From contig NC_134025.1 in assembly GCF_964204645.1 (NCBI RefSeq), positions 29,046,001 through 29,110,000 of the forward strand: a stretch of 64,000 nt of DNA, in the 5' to 3' direction. The translations under genes and the position numbers were made by a program. This document shows, piece by piece, positions 48,102-59,289 of the stretch. The notes beneath the pieces are model-generated. The model was not told where the DNA came from. It saw nothing but the letters and a program-made list of their open reading frames with translations, and ran no database searches. Each line of letters starts with the position of its first letter. Within the stretch, counting starts at the first letter, position 1. The DNA is from Tubulanus polymorphus. Its lineage: Eukaryota > Nemertea > Palaeonemertea > Tubulaniformes > Tubulanidae.

Positions 48102-50369
48102 TCAGGTGGAGGTTGATCGCACCGGTCCCCAAATCAATGGCAGATCCCATACATTAGTGAACCTTTCCATGGCAGGAGCGCCGGCGCGTGGACTAGAATC
48201 ACCACCTCTTACTTCATTTGAACACGCTCTCGTTAATCGCTGAATCTCGCGTGAAACGACCCGCGCATCCAGATTCCCGGCGACTTTACGCGTTACGTCG
48301 TTGAACGGGAAAACCAAGAAGAAATCGCCGAAGCGAGATTGAGGTCCGCGTTGTTTCGTCGGAGGTTTAATCGCGGCCGTGAATATATTCGCGATCGCCG
48401 ACGATTTCGACGTTTTCGCCTGAAGGTCGCGCGGAGTCGAGTTCGGTACGCGTTTACGCTCGACAAGAGGTGAATCTAACGAAATGCAGCTACGACGACG
48501 CGTTGTCGCGCGGTCCGTCTGAGAACCAGAAACCAGTATTTGAGGACGCGTCGACCATCTCATCATCTTTGTATTTTTTCTAACCGGAGACAATGATTTC
48601 TGTTTTTGTAGTTTCTCCAGTGAAATCAACGGCTGACCTCCCGCTTTATGATAACGTTCGAGGCTTTTCTTGATTTCTGCGTCCAAATCTAATTGCGGTC
48701 GTAATTTCGCGTATCGACTCAACAAGTTAAAACTGCTGCTCGATCTCGATGAAGACTCATCGAAGCAATCATTACTACTTCGGTCTTTAGCCTCGTCGTC
48801 GGCATTTCTGTTCGAAATTTCGATTTGCGATTTACTTTCTTCGATTGAATATAAATCCGATACGTCGCTACTGGTGCCCGATTGACACGACACCGCGCTA
48901 TCCGCCGATAGAAGCGAAGTTTTCGAATTCTCTTTGCCTTTTAAAACATTTTCGCAATCGCGAAAATCGACGGCATCTTCGTTACTAGCGCGACTGTTTT
49001 TTCTCGCAGGTGTTTGCAGACGTCTGTTACTGCTACTCGCGCTGCTACAGCCCGAACTACTGCTCACCGTATAACGTCGTTGTTTTCTCTGCAGTTGGAC
49101 GGAGGGTAAGCCACAACCCGGTTTTATCGGATTATCGGGATCGCTGTCGGTCGAGTCGGAATCTTCGCACACGTAACTCTTCGACTGTTGATTCCGATCA
49201 CCGACGATATGCGGTAAAACTTGGACGCTATTTTTCAGCCGGTCTCGGTTTAGAGTCTGTTTCGATTTCGAAGCCTTCTTGTCGACGACGTCGCTATTTT
49301 TAGGTTTCTCCGAGGATTTACCGCAATCGACGTCCGAATCCTTGAAATTCAACATCTGCATCAGATCGTGCAACATCGGTTTCTTGACGAGTATATCCGT
49401 CTGACAGTCTTCGGATAACGCCGGACTGAAATTCACCTCCAGTAACCACGGTTTCATATTCTCGTCGATGATAATATCGAATCCGTACAATTCGAAGCAG
49501 TTGTCGACCTTGGGAACTTGCGGCGCTTGAACGATAAGCGTGAGAATGACGACGCTGATAACGCGAGTCCACAACAAACGATCGTCGATATCGTTCTGAT
49601 GGAAATAATGTCTCAACTGGGTCAACGTCCATTTACACCCAGCTCCTATACACCTCTTCTCCGCCGTATACGACGGGCTGAATTTATTAATCGACGTATT
49701 CGTCAGGTGCGAAAACACGTTATCGAGATTCTCCAGATCGAACTTCTCCGTGCTGAATCTCGCGATTCCTTCCTGACAGATGTACGCGTAAAGCGGATGA
49801 AAACTCGGCACGCACACGTATAAACGTAAATCGAATTTATACCCGGAAATCAGCAGCGGATTCGATATATATTTCTGTACGACGGCGTTGCAGTCGTATT
49901 GAAGTTGAGATAGATCGTTGAATATGAAGATGCCTCGACCCCGAGACAGATCAGCCGGTTTACAAATCCAGTACGATTTCTTCTTCGGTTCTTTGTGCCT
50001 CAGTTTTGTATAATCGGCTACGAATTTCGTGTATTCATTCGGTAAATTATACGCGATCGGACTGAAGTTATAAACCGACGCGCCGTAAATGCCTTTCATG
50101 CGTTTCAGGTTTCGGGCTAGCGTGTCTTTCTTCGTGAGCGCCGTAGTTTTCGGATAATGATTCAATCGTTGCCATGGTTTTATATTTTCCGAATCGGAAA
50201 TTCGAAATCGCGCCGTTTTCCACCAAATGTTCCATTCGTTTTCGTTTTGCGACGTTTGTTCGTCGTATTCGACCCAGCCTCGCTCCAAAAATACTTGCCG
50301 CACCAAATCCGGTCCGCCTCCGTCATTTAACCGAAAAACAAGTGGACGTTCCTGATTAGTGTCCGTCAT
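48102..50369 (-). CDS. TTLL2: tubulin polyglutamylase TTLL2-like
   Basis: One uninterrupted coding exon, 755 aa. The tubulin-tyrosine-ligase-like domain spans about residues 45-335: WICKPADLSRGRGIFIF (134-150) supplies ATP contacts, YKFDLRLYVCV (177-187), HLTNTSINK (221-229) and FELYGFDIIIDENMKPWLLE (292-311) with the NFSPAL metal-binding end. The opening PLVFRLNDGGGP-(x)-LERGW and the order of motifs match TTLL2 best among TTLL proteins. The rest is a Ser/Arg-rich, probably disordered tail with a late GDFFLVFPFND motif also known in TTLL2. The enzyme should add glutamates to tubulin in cilia or flagella. A 5' UTR exon is likely: acceptor at 50381/50382 and donor at 50752/50751. Base use is much richer in CG than in neighbours. 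Confidence 0.92.
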   Translation of the reverse strand: MTDTNQERPLVFRLNDGGGPDLVRQVFLERGWVEYDEQTSQNENEWNIWWKTARFRISDSENIKPWQRLNHYPKTTALTKKDTLARNLKRMKGIYGASVYNFSPIAYNLPNEYTKFVADYTKLRHKEPKKKSYWICKPADLSRGRGIFIFNDLSQLQYDCNAVVQKYISNPLLISGYKFDLRLYVCVPSFHPLYAYICQEGIARFSTEKFDLENLDNVFSHLTNTSINKFSPSYTAEKRCIGAGCKWTLTQLRHYFHQNDIDDRLLWTRVISVVILTLIVQAPQVPKVDNCFELYGFDIIIDENMKPWLLEVNFSPALSEDCQTDILVKKPMLHDLMQMLNFKDSDVDCGKSSEKPKNSDVVDKKASKSKQTLNRDRLKNSVQVLPHIVGDRNQQSKSYVCEDSDSTDSDPDNPIKPGCGLPSVQLQRKQRRYTVSSSSGCSSASSSNRRLQTPARKNSRASNEDAVDFRDCENVLKGKENSKTSLLSADSAVSCQSGTSSDVSDLYSIEESKSQIEISNRNADDEAKDRSSNDCFDESSSRSSSSFNLLSRYAKLRPQLDLDAEIKKSLERYHKAGGQPLISLEKLQKQKSLSPVRKNTKMMRWSTRPQILVSGSQTDRATTRRRSCISLDSPLVERKRVPNSTPRDLQAKTSKSSAIANIFTAAIKPPTKQRGPQSRFGDFFLVFPFNDVTRKVAGNLDARVVSREIQRLTRACSNEVRGGDSSPRAGAPAMERFTNVWDLPLIWGPVRSTST

Positions 50370-51528
50370 TTTGGCATCAATCTGTAAGATTTAATAACAG
50401 TAATAGTCCTAGTAAAAATATTCAAAACTCTATCGAGACAAGTCTTGAAGATTTTGGACGGCTGTATAGGCAGACACCTTTAATAAAATACCAATGATTG
50501 GAGATCTTTGATGATGTGGCAGCATTTCTAAACAGTATATAAACATCACTTTGGGCTGCCTTGCTTCTATCGAAGTGTTTTGACTACTCAATTAAATTTA
50601 TTTGAATTATATTTGATCGTAATCGAATATCTGATCGACCTTGTTTCGTTGATCGTAACGACAATCTTCTCCATTCAAGAGGAGGACTACAATTAACTTC
50701 ATAAACCACTGGGAGGTTTCAAAAATCTTCAACTGCCAAACGCAAACTTACCGGGAATTCCTCTCTGGAAGCGGCCCGACCAAGCAGTGGAGCGCGACTG
50801 ACACACGCTACACACGTGCTTTCCGTCGAGTGTCAACAAACAACCAGACAGAAACCTACCAATCAACACCCTTGAGATACCTGACGTCACCACGCGTTCG
50901 CCAATCAGCTTTGACGACCTTAATTGGCTTGACTACACGTCCGTTTTGGGTTCGAATCCTAGAGAAACTACAACTCTAAAACCTTTCACAGAACGAAAAT
51001 ATAAATGGAACTCAATAATCATTTCAATATTATTAAATAATATTTTTCAATCTACCAGTAGTCAGTACATTTTTAAGTAACAAATTATTGGACCACGAGA
51101 ATTTCGCGGACCACAGATCCAGATGGCAGCACCTATCAGTTATAGTGGATTGTCAAGATTTGCGGGTAAGTCTCCTCTTCTTTATGGGTTATTCTTGGTG
51201 GGATGATATGTTATGTGCCATTTTTAGATGTATCAGTTTAATACAATCACATCACCGTGTGAAATAAGACGACGTAATTTTTCTTCATAGGGTTATACTA
51301 AAGGTAACAAAACGATCCGTTGTTCTGGTCCGGCGGTTGGCGTTTGTCATACAGTCGTTGTCACGTTGAGCGAGCTCGAATTACCCACAGCCTTGCATTC
51401 TCTACGTAATAGTACTGGAAGGAAAAGGTACACGTATTTGTTTTTATTAAGTCCTCTCTTTTTCGATTCGATTTATTTTTCATTATGCATCATTGACCAA
51501 TATTTTCTTTTAGGCTAGCAGTCCTGCA
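50370..51528. promoter_or_regulatory. divergent promoter region between TTLL2 and the phosphatase gene
   Basis: TTLL2 (minus) has a probable 5' UTR exon ending at 50752 (GTAAGT donor), with an intron to 50381. The phosphatase gene (plus) has a probable first exon ending at 51165 (GTAAGT donor). So the two transcription starts lie within roughly 300 bp of each other, around 50800-51110. A GCCAATCAG (CCAAT) word occurs near 50910. The GGGTTCGAATCC word near 50948 resembles a tRNA B-box but no tRNA fold is seen. Confidence 0.45.
51123..51165 (+). other. probable first exon with upstream ORF of the phosphatase gene
   Basis: ATG at 51123 opens MAAPISYSGLSRFA and reaches a GTAAGT donor at 51166. 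Spliced to the acceptor at 51513, the next codons are GGC TAG, so this is a 15-codon upstream ORF rather than an N-terminal extension, unless an additional exon intervenes. Confidence 0.4.
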
Positions 51529-52384
51529 ATGGACAGTCCGTCAGAAGTAGACTATGAACCGTGTTCAGCTTCATCGTTGCTTGATATCATAATGTCCGTT
51601 AATCCTGAAACCCGTGGTAAAAGTGACAAAGAACAGAATAGAAAGCACAATGTTTTGAATTCCTTTCAAGGAATTCCTTGCACGGCAATGGACGACTTTA
51701 ATGAGGTGTACCCGGGAATCTATCTTGGTGGATAGTATGTTTTGGAAAAAGTTTCTTACAAATTTTATGAAATCTGTAAAAATTGCCATCGATATAAGTG
51801 ACAATTTTCCCACGAATAACATGTTGCTGTTCTATGTTTTTCTGTTTAGTCAGCTGGCGAAAGATCTCGAAAAATTAAAACAACTTAAAATAACGCACGT
51901 TGTCAACGCAGCGCAGGGCAAAAAATTCATGCAAATTGATACCAATGAAGAATTTTACGTCGGGGCAAATATCAAGTTCATGGGAATATGCGCTATGGAT
52001 ACCCCGGGATTCAAAATGTCCCCTTATTTTAAGCCAATATCGAGTTACATAAGCAACTGTCTAGATGAAGGCGGTACGTGATTCGGTATTCTAATTTGCT
52101 CATAACATCGATAATCTGTTTACAAGCGCTGTTAATTGTTTAGTCCTGTCTTGATGTTTGTAGGAAAGGTTTTCGTACACTGCCATCAAGGTATCAGTAG
52201 GTCGGCTACCATCGTCTTAGCTTTTCTAATGATCGAGAAAAATATGACAGTTCAACAAGCGTGCGTGACAGTCCGTAAAATACGAGATATTATACCAAAT
52301 GTTGGATTCCGTAAAGAACTGTGCGAACTGAACAAACAACTCCACGGGTCTACTGCCGAAGAAAACGCCGGAACTCAGCCGTGA
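51529..52384 (+). CDS. atypical dual-specificity protein phosphatase (DUSP3/VHR-like)
   Basis: Three coding exons, 51529-51734, 51850-52073 and 52164-52384, joining in phase to 216 aa. After a hydrophilic N-terminus of about 50 residues comes a compact DSP domain: EVYPGIYLGG, ITHVVNAAQG, the general-acid loop AMDTPGF (Asp about 119), and the P-loop HCHQGISRSA with catalytic Cys about 150. There is no CH2/rhodanese domain, so it belongs with atypical DUSPs, and closest by motif order to DUSP3, DUSP13 or DUSP26. It should dephosphorylate phospho-Tyr/Thr in MAP kinases or related substrates; the true substrate cannot be told. All catalytic residues are present. Confidence 0.92.
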
Positions 52385-52861
52385 ACTTCTTTATGATAAA
52401 TACATATTTCATACATATTAAATTGCGTTCCAGTTGGGTATTTTGATTACTGTGAACTTATAAACAAAAAAAGATAATTGTTGCGGTTTTTGGTTTATTT
52501 CCCCCGGGTATTTTTAGTGCGTTCAAACTCTGCTTTCTACATGTATTTCAAAATAAGCCTTTTTTACGTCACGTAGGTATGATACGTAGGCGTAAAATAC
52601 GACCCTGAAAATAGTCAATCCGATACTTCGGATTCATGAAGAAGCAATTCCTCCCCGCCGTGAAACCGCCGTCGGTCGACTGCCCCAGAGAGCCGAAATG
52701 AAGTCCTAAACCCTGTTTTAATTATTACCCGTCGCTACAATGATGTGGCAAAATGGCCGACATGAACCAGGAAGTGTGAGATTTTCGCGTTAAATTTCAA
52801 GTGTCACTGTCTTGTTTGATCATTCTGATTATTGAAACTCGTCTCAAACCGTGAAGTGATC
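52385..52861. other. intergenic stretch between phosphatase and ERLEC1
   Basis: Fewer than 480 bases with the 3' UTR of the phosphatase and the promoter of ERLEC1. No specific site identified. Confidence 0.4.
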
Positions 52862-55800
52862 ATGTTTCATGATGTGGACTTTAAGTGGTTGGTGCTGTAT
52901 TGGATATTTCTAGCCTCAGCGAGCGCCGATTTCAATCCTTACAGCGACAACATTTTGTTCCATGTCAACTGGCCGGGAACCACCACTGGTCAAACCGCTG
53001 TATGCATCTCTTATCTTCAATTATAGTTCCGCTTCTCTTTGTTATCTCTTCAACGTTAATTATAGATATTTTGACTCAATAAATTCTGTGATTTTCTATT
53101 TCAAGGAGGATAGCTTTCATCATCGGAAAGATGAAAACACGATGGTCATGACAACTGCTGATAATGAAAAATATCAATGTACCATTCCTACTCAGATAAA
53201 AGAAAAATTTGCAAGGGTTTGTTCTGGATTTTCCCTTTTTTCCCCAAGTTTTGAAAATGGTTGCCTTGGTTGCATTATTCATAGGTCTTTTTATGTCTAG
53301 GTTGAAGAAAACTACTATGGCCCAAGTGCAAAGGAGTTAATAGCTCCACTCCAAATGACTTCTAAATGTTCCTATAGGGTTAGTATTATTCTTGGCGTCT
53401 AAGCTTGAAGCCCCTTTTTCCTTCATTGTTATTTTTAGATCAAAAAAGACAAAAAAAATAAAATTTATCTCTTGTTATTTTATTTTAAGATTGAAAGTTA
53501 CTGGACGTATGAACTTTGTCATGGGAAACATTTACGTCAATATCACGAACGTCAAGAAGCTGGAAAGGTAAGTTGTGGTGGAGTTCTGATTACAGTATTA
53601 ACTCATTGAACTGATTTTAGCTCAGAGCGAACTATAACTCACAACTGCGGAACTGGATCCTCAGCTGCCCTCTCCTCAGAGACATTCGATACTTAATCTC
53701 TATTCAAACATCTTTTATCATCCACACACTTCCCGTAGGACTTAGACTGAGACATTTTCGATTGAACATAAACCGCAAACATCAGACATCAGACATTCTA
53801 TCAGTATGTTTTCAAAAAGGTGACCATCAAGATGGCGAATATCTGAAGGAGGATCAAGGGTTTAGGCCTTTAGATTCATACTGTCATTCTTCATTCATTT
53901 GTCAATGAATTTCATTTTATTCATTCTATAGACTCCACACGTGCAAGAATATTTCCTCGGATATTTTACTAAAGATCATGAAGGTGAATTGAATTGAATA
54001 TTTCTCTAACTTATGAAGTTTGTCTTCGATGAATTGAGAGTAGTTAATGCATTTGTTTTACAGATATTAAAGATGAAGAACAGATTAGTGGTGATAATAT
54101 TTCTCATAAACAGGTAAAATAACGCTAATTCTCTTCACTTAAGGTTTGAATCCATTTTATCAGCCCTCAACTCGCTGATCGGGATTTTTGGGCATAATAG
54201 GCTGGTTCAGGCGGTCTTTCTTATCTTGACTAAAGCATCTTCCCACGGCAGGAATTCGAACCTGATGGCAATGCTAGACTCATTCACGGCACAAAACCCT
54301 ACCGCACTAGACCAGGTTTTGCTGCGAGAAAAGTTTGCCAAGAATCTGCTGCCTCTAGGATGTGAATCAATGAGCCGTTGATTGAGACCAGTGACTGATG
54401 ACACACCTCTCTTCGTCATCAACTCTTATTATTGCTAATCATCTATTTCAGATTCCGACTATAAAATTGGATGGTCTTGATTTTGCGTATCAAGCCGTGA
54501 ATATGACTGGTGGAACAGTATGTGACGTTACCAATAAACACAGAAGAGCCACTTTAATGTATATTTGCCACATGGACGGCAAAGGTGAAATATTCGAGAT
54601 CAAAGAAGTTTCTAGCTGCGAATACGAGTTAATTATCTTTACTAAGACACTGTGCGCTCATCCTTTATATAAGTATGTTAGAATTATTGATGTTTTTAAT
54701 TTACTGTTTGTTTATTGTATGTATCCAATCTGCAGCCTTGAATCTCCCCCTTCAGACATTCAACCCTTCAAACAATCAGCTCTCCTCAACCACAAACCCT
54801 TCAGATATTAACAATTGCAGTGTTTGTGCATCTAATGCCATCAGAGGATGGGTCCTGACCGAGGGGTTGCGGGGTCTGGATTGCTTCCTGCACTAGTATC
54901 AGATTTTTGCATTTTCAGGCCTAAAAGTTTCCATGTGAATAGTATAGAATGCCGAGCTTTAAGCGGATCTCCAGTTCGGCCTGTTGGTTTAGATGCGCTC
55001 GAGATAGAAAACACTTTAGGACGATATAGGAATGCTGTAAGTTGTAGTAACTACTTATTCACGTCCTATCACTGCCACTATGATGAGTTTATTTAGTTCA
55101 CCTTACTTCTTTATTTGCTATTATAAATTCACTCTTTATAAGGAATGAGTTTAGTCTCTTAATATCATATCATTCGATTGTGTTTTCTATGCGCTCAAGA
55201 TAGAAATAGAAACCACTTTAACACCAGGTGGTATTAAACATCACTAGTGAAGTTTAATACCACCTGCTGTATTAGAATTGCTGCAAAACTTATGTTTATG
55301 CAGCTGCTGTTTTTTGGAAATATCCGAATACAATTTCTTTGTTCTGTTTCTTTTCACCGACCGTTTCATGCTCAGAAATCGTCGAAACGTGGTAAGAGTA
55401 AGGTTAAACATGAAACCAAAAATCCGGTGCCATTGAATTCTCCGACAAGACAACAGCCTCAGTCTACGGTGTGTTATCACACTCAAATCACAGTTGCACC
55501 GAATGTTTTGTGTTTATTTTTCGTGTTGAGGATTTGGGAAAAATGTTGTTGATTTTTATCCGAATTGTTGTCATCAATCCTCACAATTTCTGTAGTCAAC
55601 CCCCGATATACTGCGCCCACATGTCGGTGATTTAGGATCTTGGTGGTATAGAGAGAATTGCATTTCATTGGGCCTTTACTTCGACTGGTTCCAATACAAA
55701 ATGCAAATGTTCTGTTTCAGAAGAAACCTAGCATTAGGTGCAAATGGCAGTTTATCGGGGGCAGTATATCCGGGCTTGACTGTGGTAGCTTTGGTCAGGT

Positions 55801-58000
55801 TTTTAATGCCTTTTATCGCGATCATTATGGTGTAGTTCGGAATTCGTATTTATTGGGATGATACCGATATGTTCACATATTATGTTTTGTATAAAATGTC
55901 TGCTTGAATGCGACAAATATTGAAGTTGATTCATAGTAATTTCACAGTGAGAGATGTGTTTGTGTAGATCTGGTGAATATTAACCGTATATTCCCTTCAA
56001 ATCCAATTCCTTTTTCAATTTGATCATTTTTTCATCAATCAGTTTTTTTTTCATTCCCTTGTATATATTCCATCTATAGGGGCCATTCATAAAGTATGTA
56101 CAGATTTCTATAAATTTTCAACTCAACTTTTGGTAATTAAATTTCTAATCTTTTAAATAGTGGGTTTTAATCTCATTTTATTCTTTTCCTCACCAGTAGC
56201 GAGTTGTATATACTGAAGAATGGCCTGTTGTATTCGCTTCACTCTTTTCTTGTTAATCTAAAAAATCTTGTTAATTCATTCAATTTATTGAATTACACTT
56301 ATTATAAATGATTTCGTAGGAAACGTATTTCTTTTTCTTAAAGCAAAAGTTTCACGAAATGGAGGCGGAAAAGAAACAGCCGGATATCCCAAATTCACCT
56401 GCATTTACGTCAACATCGAGCGCTAAAGCCAGTAAACAAATCCTCGCTGATTTTCTGCGAGGAGATTATTGCGTCACCGGGGTGAGAAAATCGCGATTCT
56501 ACCAATAACAAAAAGGGCAACGAATGAGTGAAATTACGTTTTTTGAATTGGTTGTTATTTCAGGGAACCGGATGGTGGAAATATGAGTTCTGTTTCGGTA
56601 AAAGAGTTTCGCAATACCACGAGGTGAAGTTTTAGCGCGTTTTGTTAATAACCGGATTCTTACAGATCCGGGGAAAATCAGGGAATTCTGACTCTTCTTG
56701 AAAATCGGGGAATTCGAATTTCTGTGTCTCGTTGTTCTTTGTGGCGATGAGTAACACGAGGAACCTCTTGATAAGAAACATATGGATATCCGGGAATTTT
56801 TGGTTAAGGGTGAGGGAAATATCAGGGAATTTTGGATTTCTTGATCTAGTATAGGAACCCTGATATTCGAACTTGAAGATTATCACTGAACATGATGTTA
56901 TTCATGATTTGTGTCATATTTTCTAAAGGGCTGTTCTTAAACTATGTATTGAAAATTCTAATCCCCATGTAAGCAACTTCCCGAATGGCTCCAAATTGAT
57001 TTTTCCATTATTAGGCAATGTCTGTCCTTATCTGTTGTAGGAAAAGGGAATTCGAACTACTATTGTACTAGGTCGATGGAATATACAGGAACATATGTCA
57101 TGGAGAAAAAAAAATTCTGAAATGATCAATAATCTACCACATAAGTATGTGCACCTATCTACATGTATAACTAGTGATTTTAAGCCTAGCGCACATCGAC
57201 ACTGCGATTGGAGACAACTAGTTGCCAGGCAGTTTTCGGCGCATGAGAGCAACTGGCTGGATACAATCAGTTGCTCGAATTTGTCGATGTGAGCGAGCTT
57301 ACGACTGGTTAGCGTCCATCTATCTCCAGTTCCACCCAGTTGCTCATGTTCTACTTTTGAGCAACTAGTTGTACTCAGTTGCTCTCATATCCGTCGATGT
57401 GAGCGCTCCATAATCAACAACACATGGTTGTAACTGACTAAAACAAAGCTATTTGTCACGTGACTTGTGATGCCCTCAAGAATATTTGCTAGACAACATC
57501 TCAGTTGCTGTCGATGTGTGCGCTATGGACCTAGCGACCGGCATGAGCCACGTAGTTGCTGGTTTTTACTAAATTTTCGATGTGCGCGGGGTACTCGCTC
57601 ACTAGCAACTAGTTGTCTCCAGTCGCTTTGTCGATGTGCGCTAGGCTTCAGATTCGTCTTTCGCGTCGATTCAAACATTTTAACCTTACGTTTTCAGACC
57701 TATAGTTAATTTTTATTCAAACGGTGATAATTGTGATCTAACCAATAAACCTCGAGAAGTGGAAGTCCGTCTGAAATGTAAAGATGACCCTAAGAGACCT
57801 CACGCTATGGCAATTTCGCTCGCCGAACCTCGCAGTTGTCACTATATTTTAACTGTAAGTTTCTCAGTCATTCGGGATCTTGGTTCCGTAGTTCGGTTAT
57901 AGGTATTTCTGTATTCGTATATTTGCAGGTTGAGTCTAATATTCTGTGTTCAATAATGGATCGAGCCGATGATTACGGTATCATCAGTCAGGACGTGTAA
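52862..58000 (+). CDS. ERLEC1: endoplasmic reticulum lectin 1 (XTP3-B), ERAD lectin
   Basis: Fourteen exons, all in phase: 52862-52999, 53106-53216, 53301-53378, 53490-53567, 53932-53983, 54064-54113, 54452-54672, 54919-55036, 55376-55468, 56344-56481, 56564-56623, 57041-57144, 57698-57854 and 57929-58000, giving 489 aa (human 483). An N-terminal signal sequence ends near residue 22. Two MRH (mannose-6-phosphate-receptor homology) domains are visible: the first with [18 protein letters not shown] from about residue 112, the second with [18 protein letters not shown] from about 362. Each has the later CEY or CHY strand. The known protein recognises trimmed N-glycans in the ER lumen and passes misfolded glycoproteins to the HRD1-SEL1L ligase. 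Introns hold several transposon remnants. Confidence 0.96.
53598..53660. mobile_element. partial MITE of family M1 in an ERLEC1 intron
   Basis: It keeps the right end (ACTCACAACTGCGGAACTGGATCC) in pieces recognisable as the GGATCCAGTTCC end of the family; the left end is lost. Confidence 0.5.
54230..54330 (-). mobile_element. tRNA-derived SINE-like copy in an ERLEC1 intron
   Basis: On the minus strand: TGCCGTGAATGAGTCTAGC as a decayed A-box region and GGTTCGAATTCC as B-box (plus 54251-54262), with the same spacing and flanking words (GGGTTTTGTGCCGTG, CCATCAGGTTCGA) as the copies at 13.3 kb. Confidence 0.6.
56640..56890. repeat. dispersed repeat with GGGAATTT words in an ERLEC1 intron
   Basis: It contains repeated GGGGAA, CAGGGAATT and CGGGAATTTTTGG words between GATCCGGGGAAAATC and AGGAACCCTGATATTCG. 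Similar CCCTGA words occur in the R1 repeats of the CUL5 introns, so it may be a distant relative. It accounts for the 84-codon minus-strand frame here. Confidence 0.4.
57180..57650. mobile_element. non-autonomous DNA transposon with about 48-bp inverted ends in ERLEC1 intron 12
   Basis: The left end (AAGCCTAGCGCACATCGACA, from 57182) and the inverted right end (from 57648) match at about 45 of 48 positions, continuing through GGAGACAACTAGTTGC. Inside, the word TCGATGTGNGCG recurs near 57287, 57396, 57512 and 57578, next to GTTGCT words, like repeated transposase-binding sites. A GATT on both sides may be the target-site duplication. No transposase is encoded. Confidence 0.8.
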
Positions 58001-59289
58001 ACATCGGCAGCTCGTTTTAGATCAATATTGCTCAATTAACAACGAAAAATCTCGAGAAATCTCACTTTAGGGACGTAGCTTCGATTTACTCAGGGGGTAC
58101 ATTTTTAGAAAATGAAACTGGCAAACAATGGTTAGACAGCTCTTCAGGAGGGGTGCTCCCCAGAAAATGTAGAATAGAAACAAGAAGATGAGAACTTGCC
58201 CTAATTTACCCTGCCTTTCATTTTAAACGAATATTTCGAAAGAATATCGTGGGGCCCCAAATATCTGTGGGCGTTGATGTGAACTCTAGTTACGTCCCGT
58301 CACCCGGTTCTACAGTTCTGAGTTAAGATTTGACTCGTATTTTCATTCAAGAGTGAACTCAAACTCACAACTGATGCTCCTGCACATTATTTCTAAGTAC
58401 ACGTATTATTGGTGCTAATGGTGTTTATTGTACTTACGTACACGTCAGCGTGGTTTCTCTCGTTTCACAAATTGGTTCGGGTGCAACAACAACAGTTTTA
58501 TTTCAATTTACAGAATACTTCGTTTTCCATTTTACCGAAACATAGTTTTTAGAAATTCTGTCTTCGTATTGCATTGACTACTTGGATGACGTTTTTCCGG
58601 AGTCGACCTTATTTTTAGAAATCTTAATCGAAAATATACTTTATTTGTTGTGATAATTATGTAGTACGTAATTAAAAAGCCAGTCGTACTAAACTATTTA
58701 AAATTATTTCTTCTGTCTTCGTTTTTTGTTGATATATTTGTAAATGTAATTAATGTAAATATAGATCATGGCCTTATAACATATGAACGACTTGTGCGAA
58801 TTATTATCTGTGTCATCAGCGGGTTGTAGGATGTGACCGGGAGACTGCAGTTAGTGAGCATTGGAAGTTCGTGACTCGTATCACGATCTATTTGATAGAA
58901 AACCAGAATGAGGATTATTTCAAATAACGTATTATATTTAACGGGCAGCGGTTCATAACGAGATTTTTCTGGTCCCCGTGGACGATACATGGTTTATTTG
59001 AAATAATAGTGCACGAATGTGACAAGATTTCTAGATAACGGTCGTTTCGTGAGCGCGGGAACGCGATACGTACCATCTCACTAAAATAGCGAAGAACCCG
59101 AAACTGAAATATAACAACAAACTTATTTTTCATGTGGTGATTTATTAAATTATGTAAAACAATATTCAACGTGCAGTTTTTGATATGGTGTGTGATACTC
59201 CGCGTAGGAAGAATCGTGGAATATATAAGGTTCGTTTTCATGCTCGCGCAGTTACTTCACACTAGACTCTGTATATTTCAAGTTCATCA
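58001..59289. other. convergent 3' region between ERLEC1 and the Kv channel
   Basis: It holds both 3' UTRs. AATAAA on the minus strand (plus 59141-59146) lies about 145 bases after the channel stop. A truncated M1 MITE lies at 58302-58373. No other gene is recognised. Confidence 0.45.
58302..58373. mobile_element. partial MITE of family M1
   Basis: ACCCGGTTCTACAGTTCTGA at the left is followed by GTTAAGATTTGACTCG and ends in AACTCACAACTG; the final GTGGAACTGGACC end is missing. Confidence 0.5.

Noticed and set aside
47842-48150. 102-codon minus-strand ORF at the TTLL2 3' end
   Set aside because: It overlaps TTLL2 in another frame and runs into a dispersed repeat; no domain.
50940-50965. GGGTTCGAATCC as a tRNA gene
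   Set aside because: B-box only; no A-box at the right spacing and no cloverleaf arms.
57095-57709. ORFs in ERLEC1 intron 12
   Set aside because: They lie in the inverted-repeat transposon and have no protein similarity.
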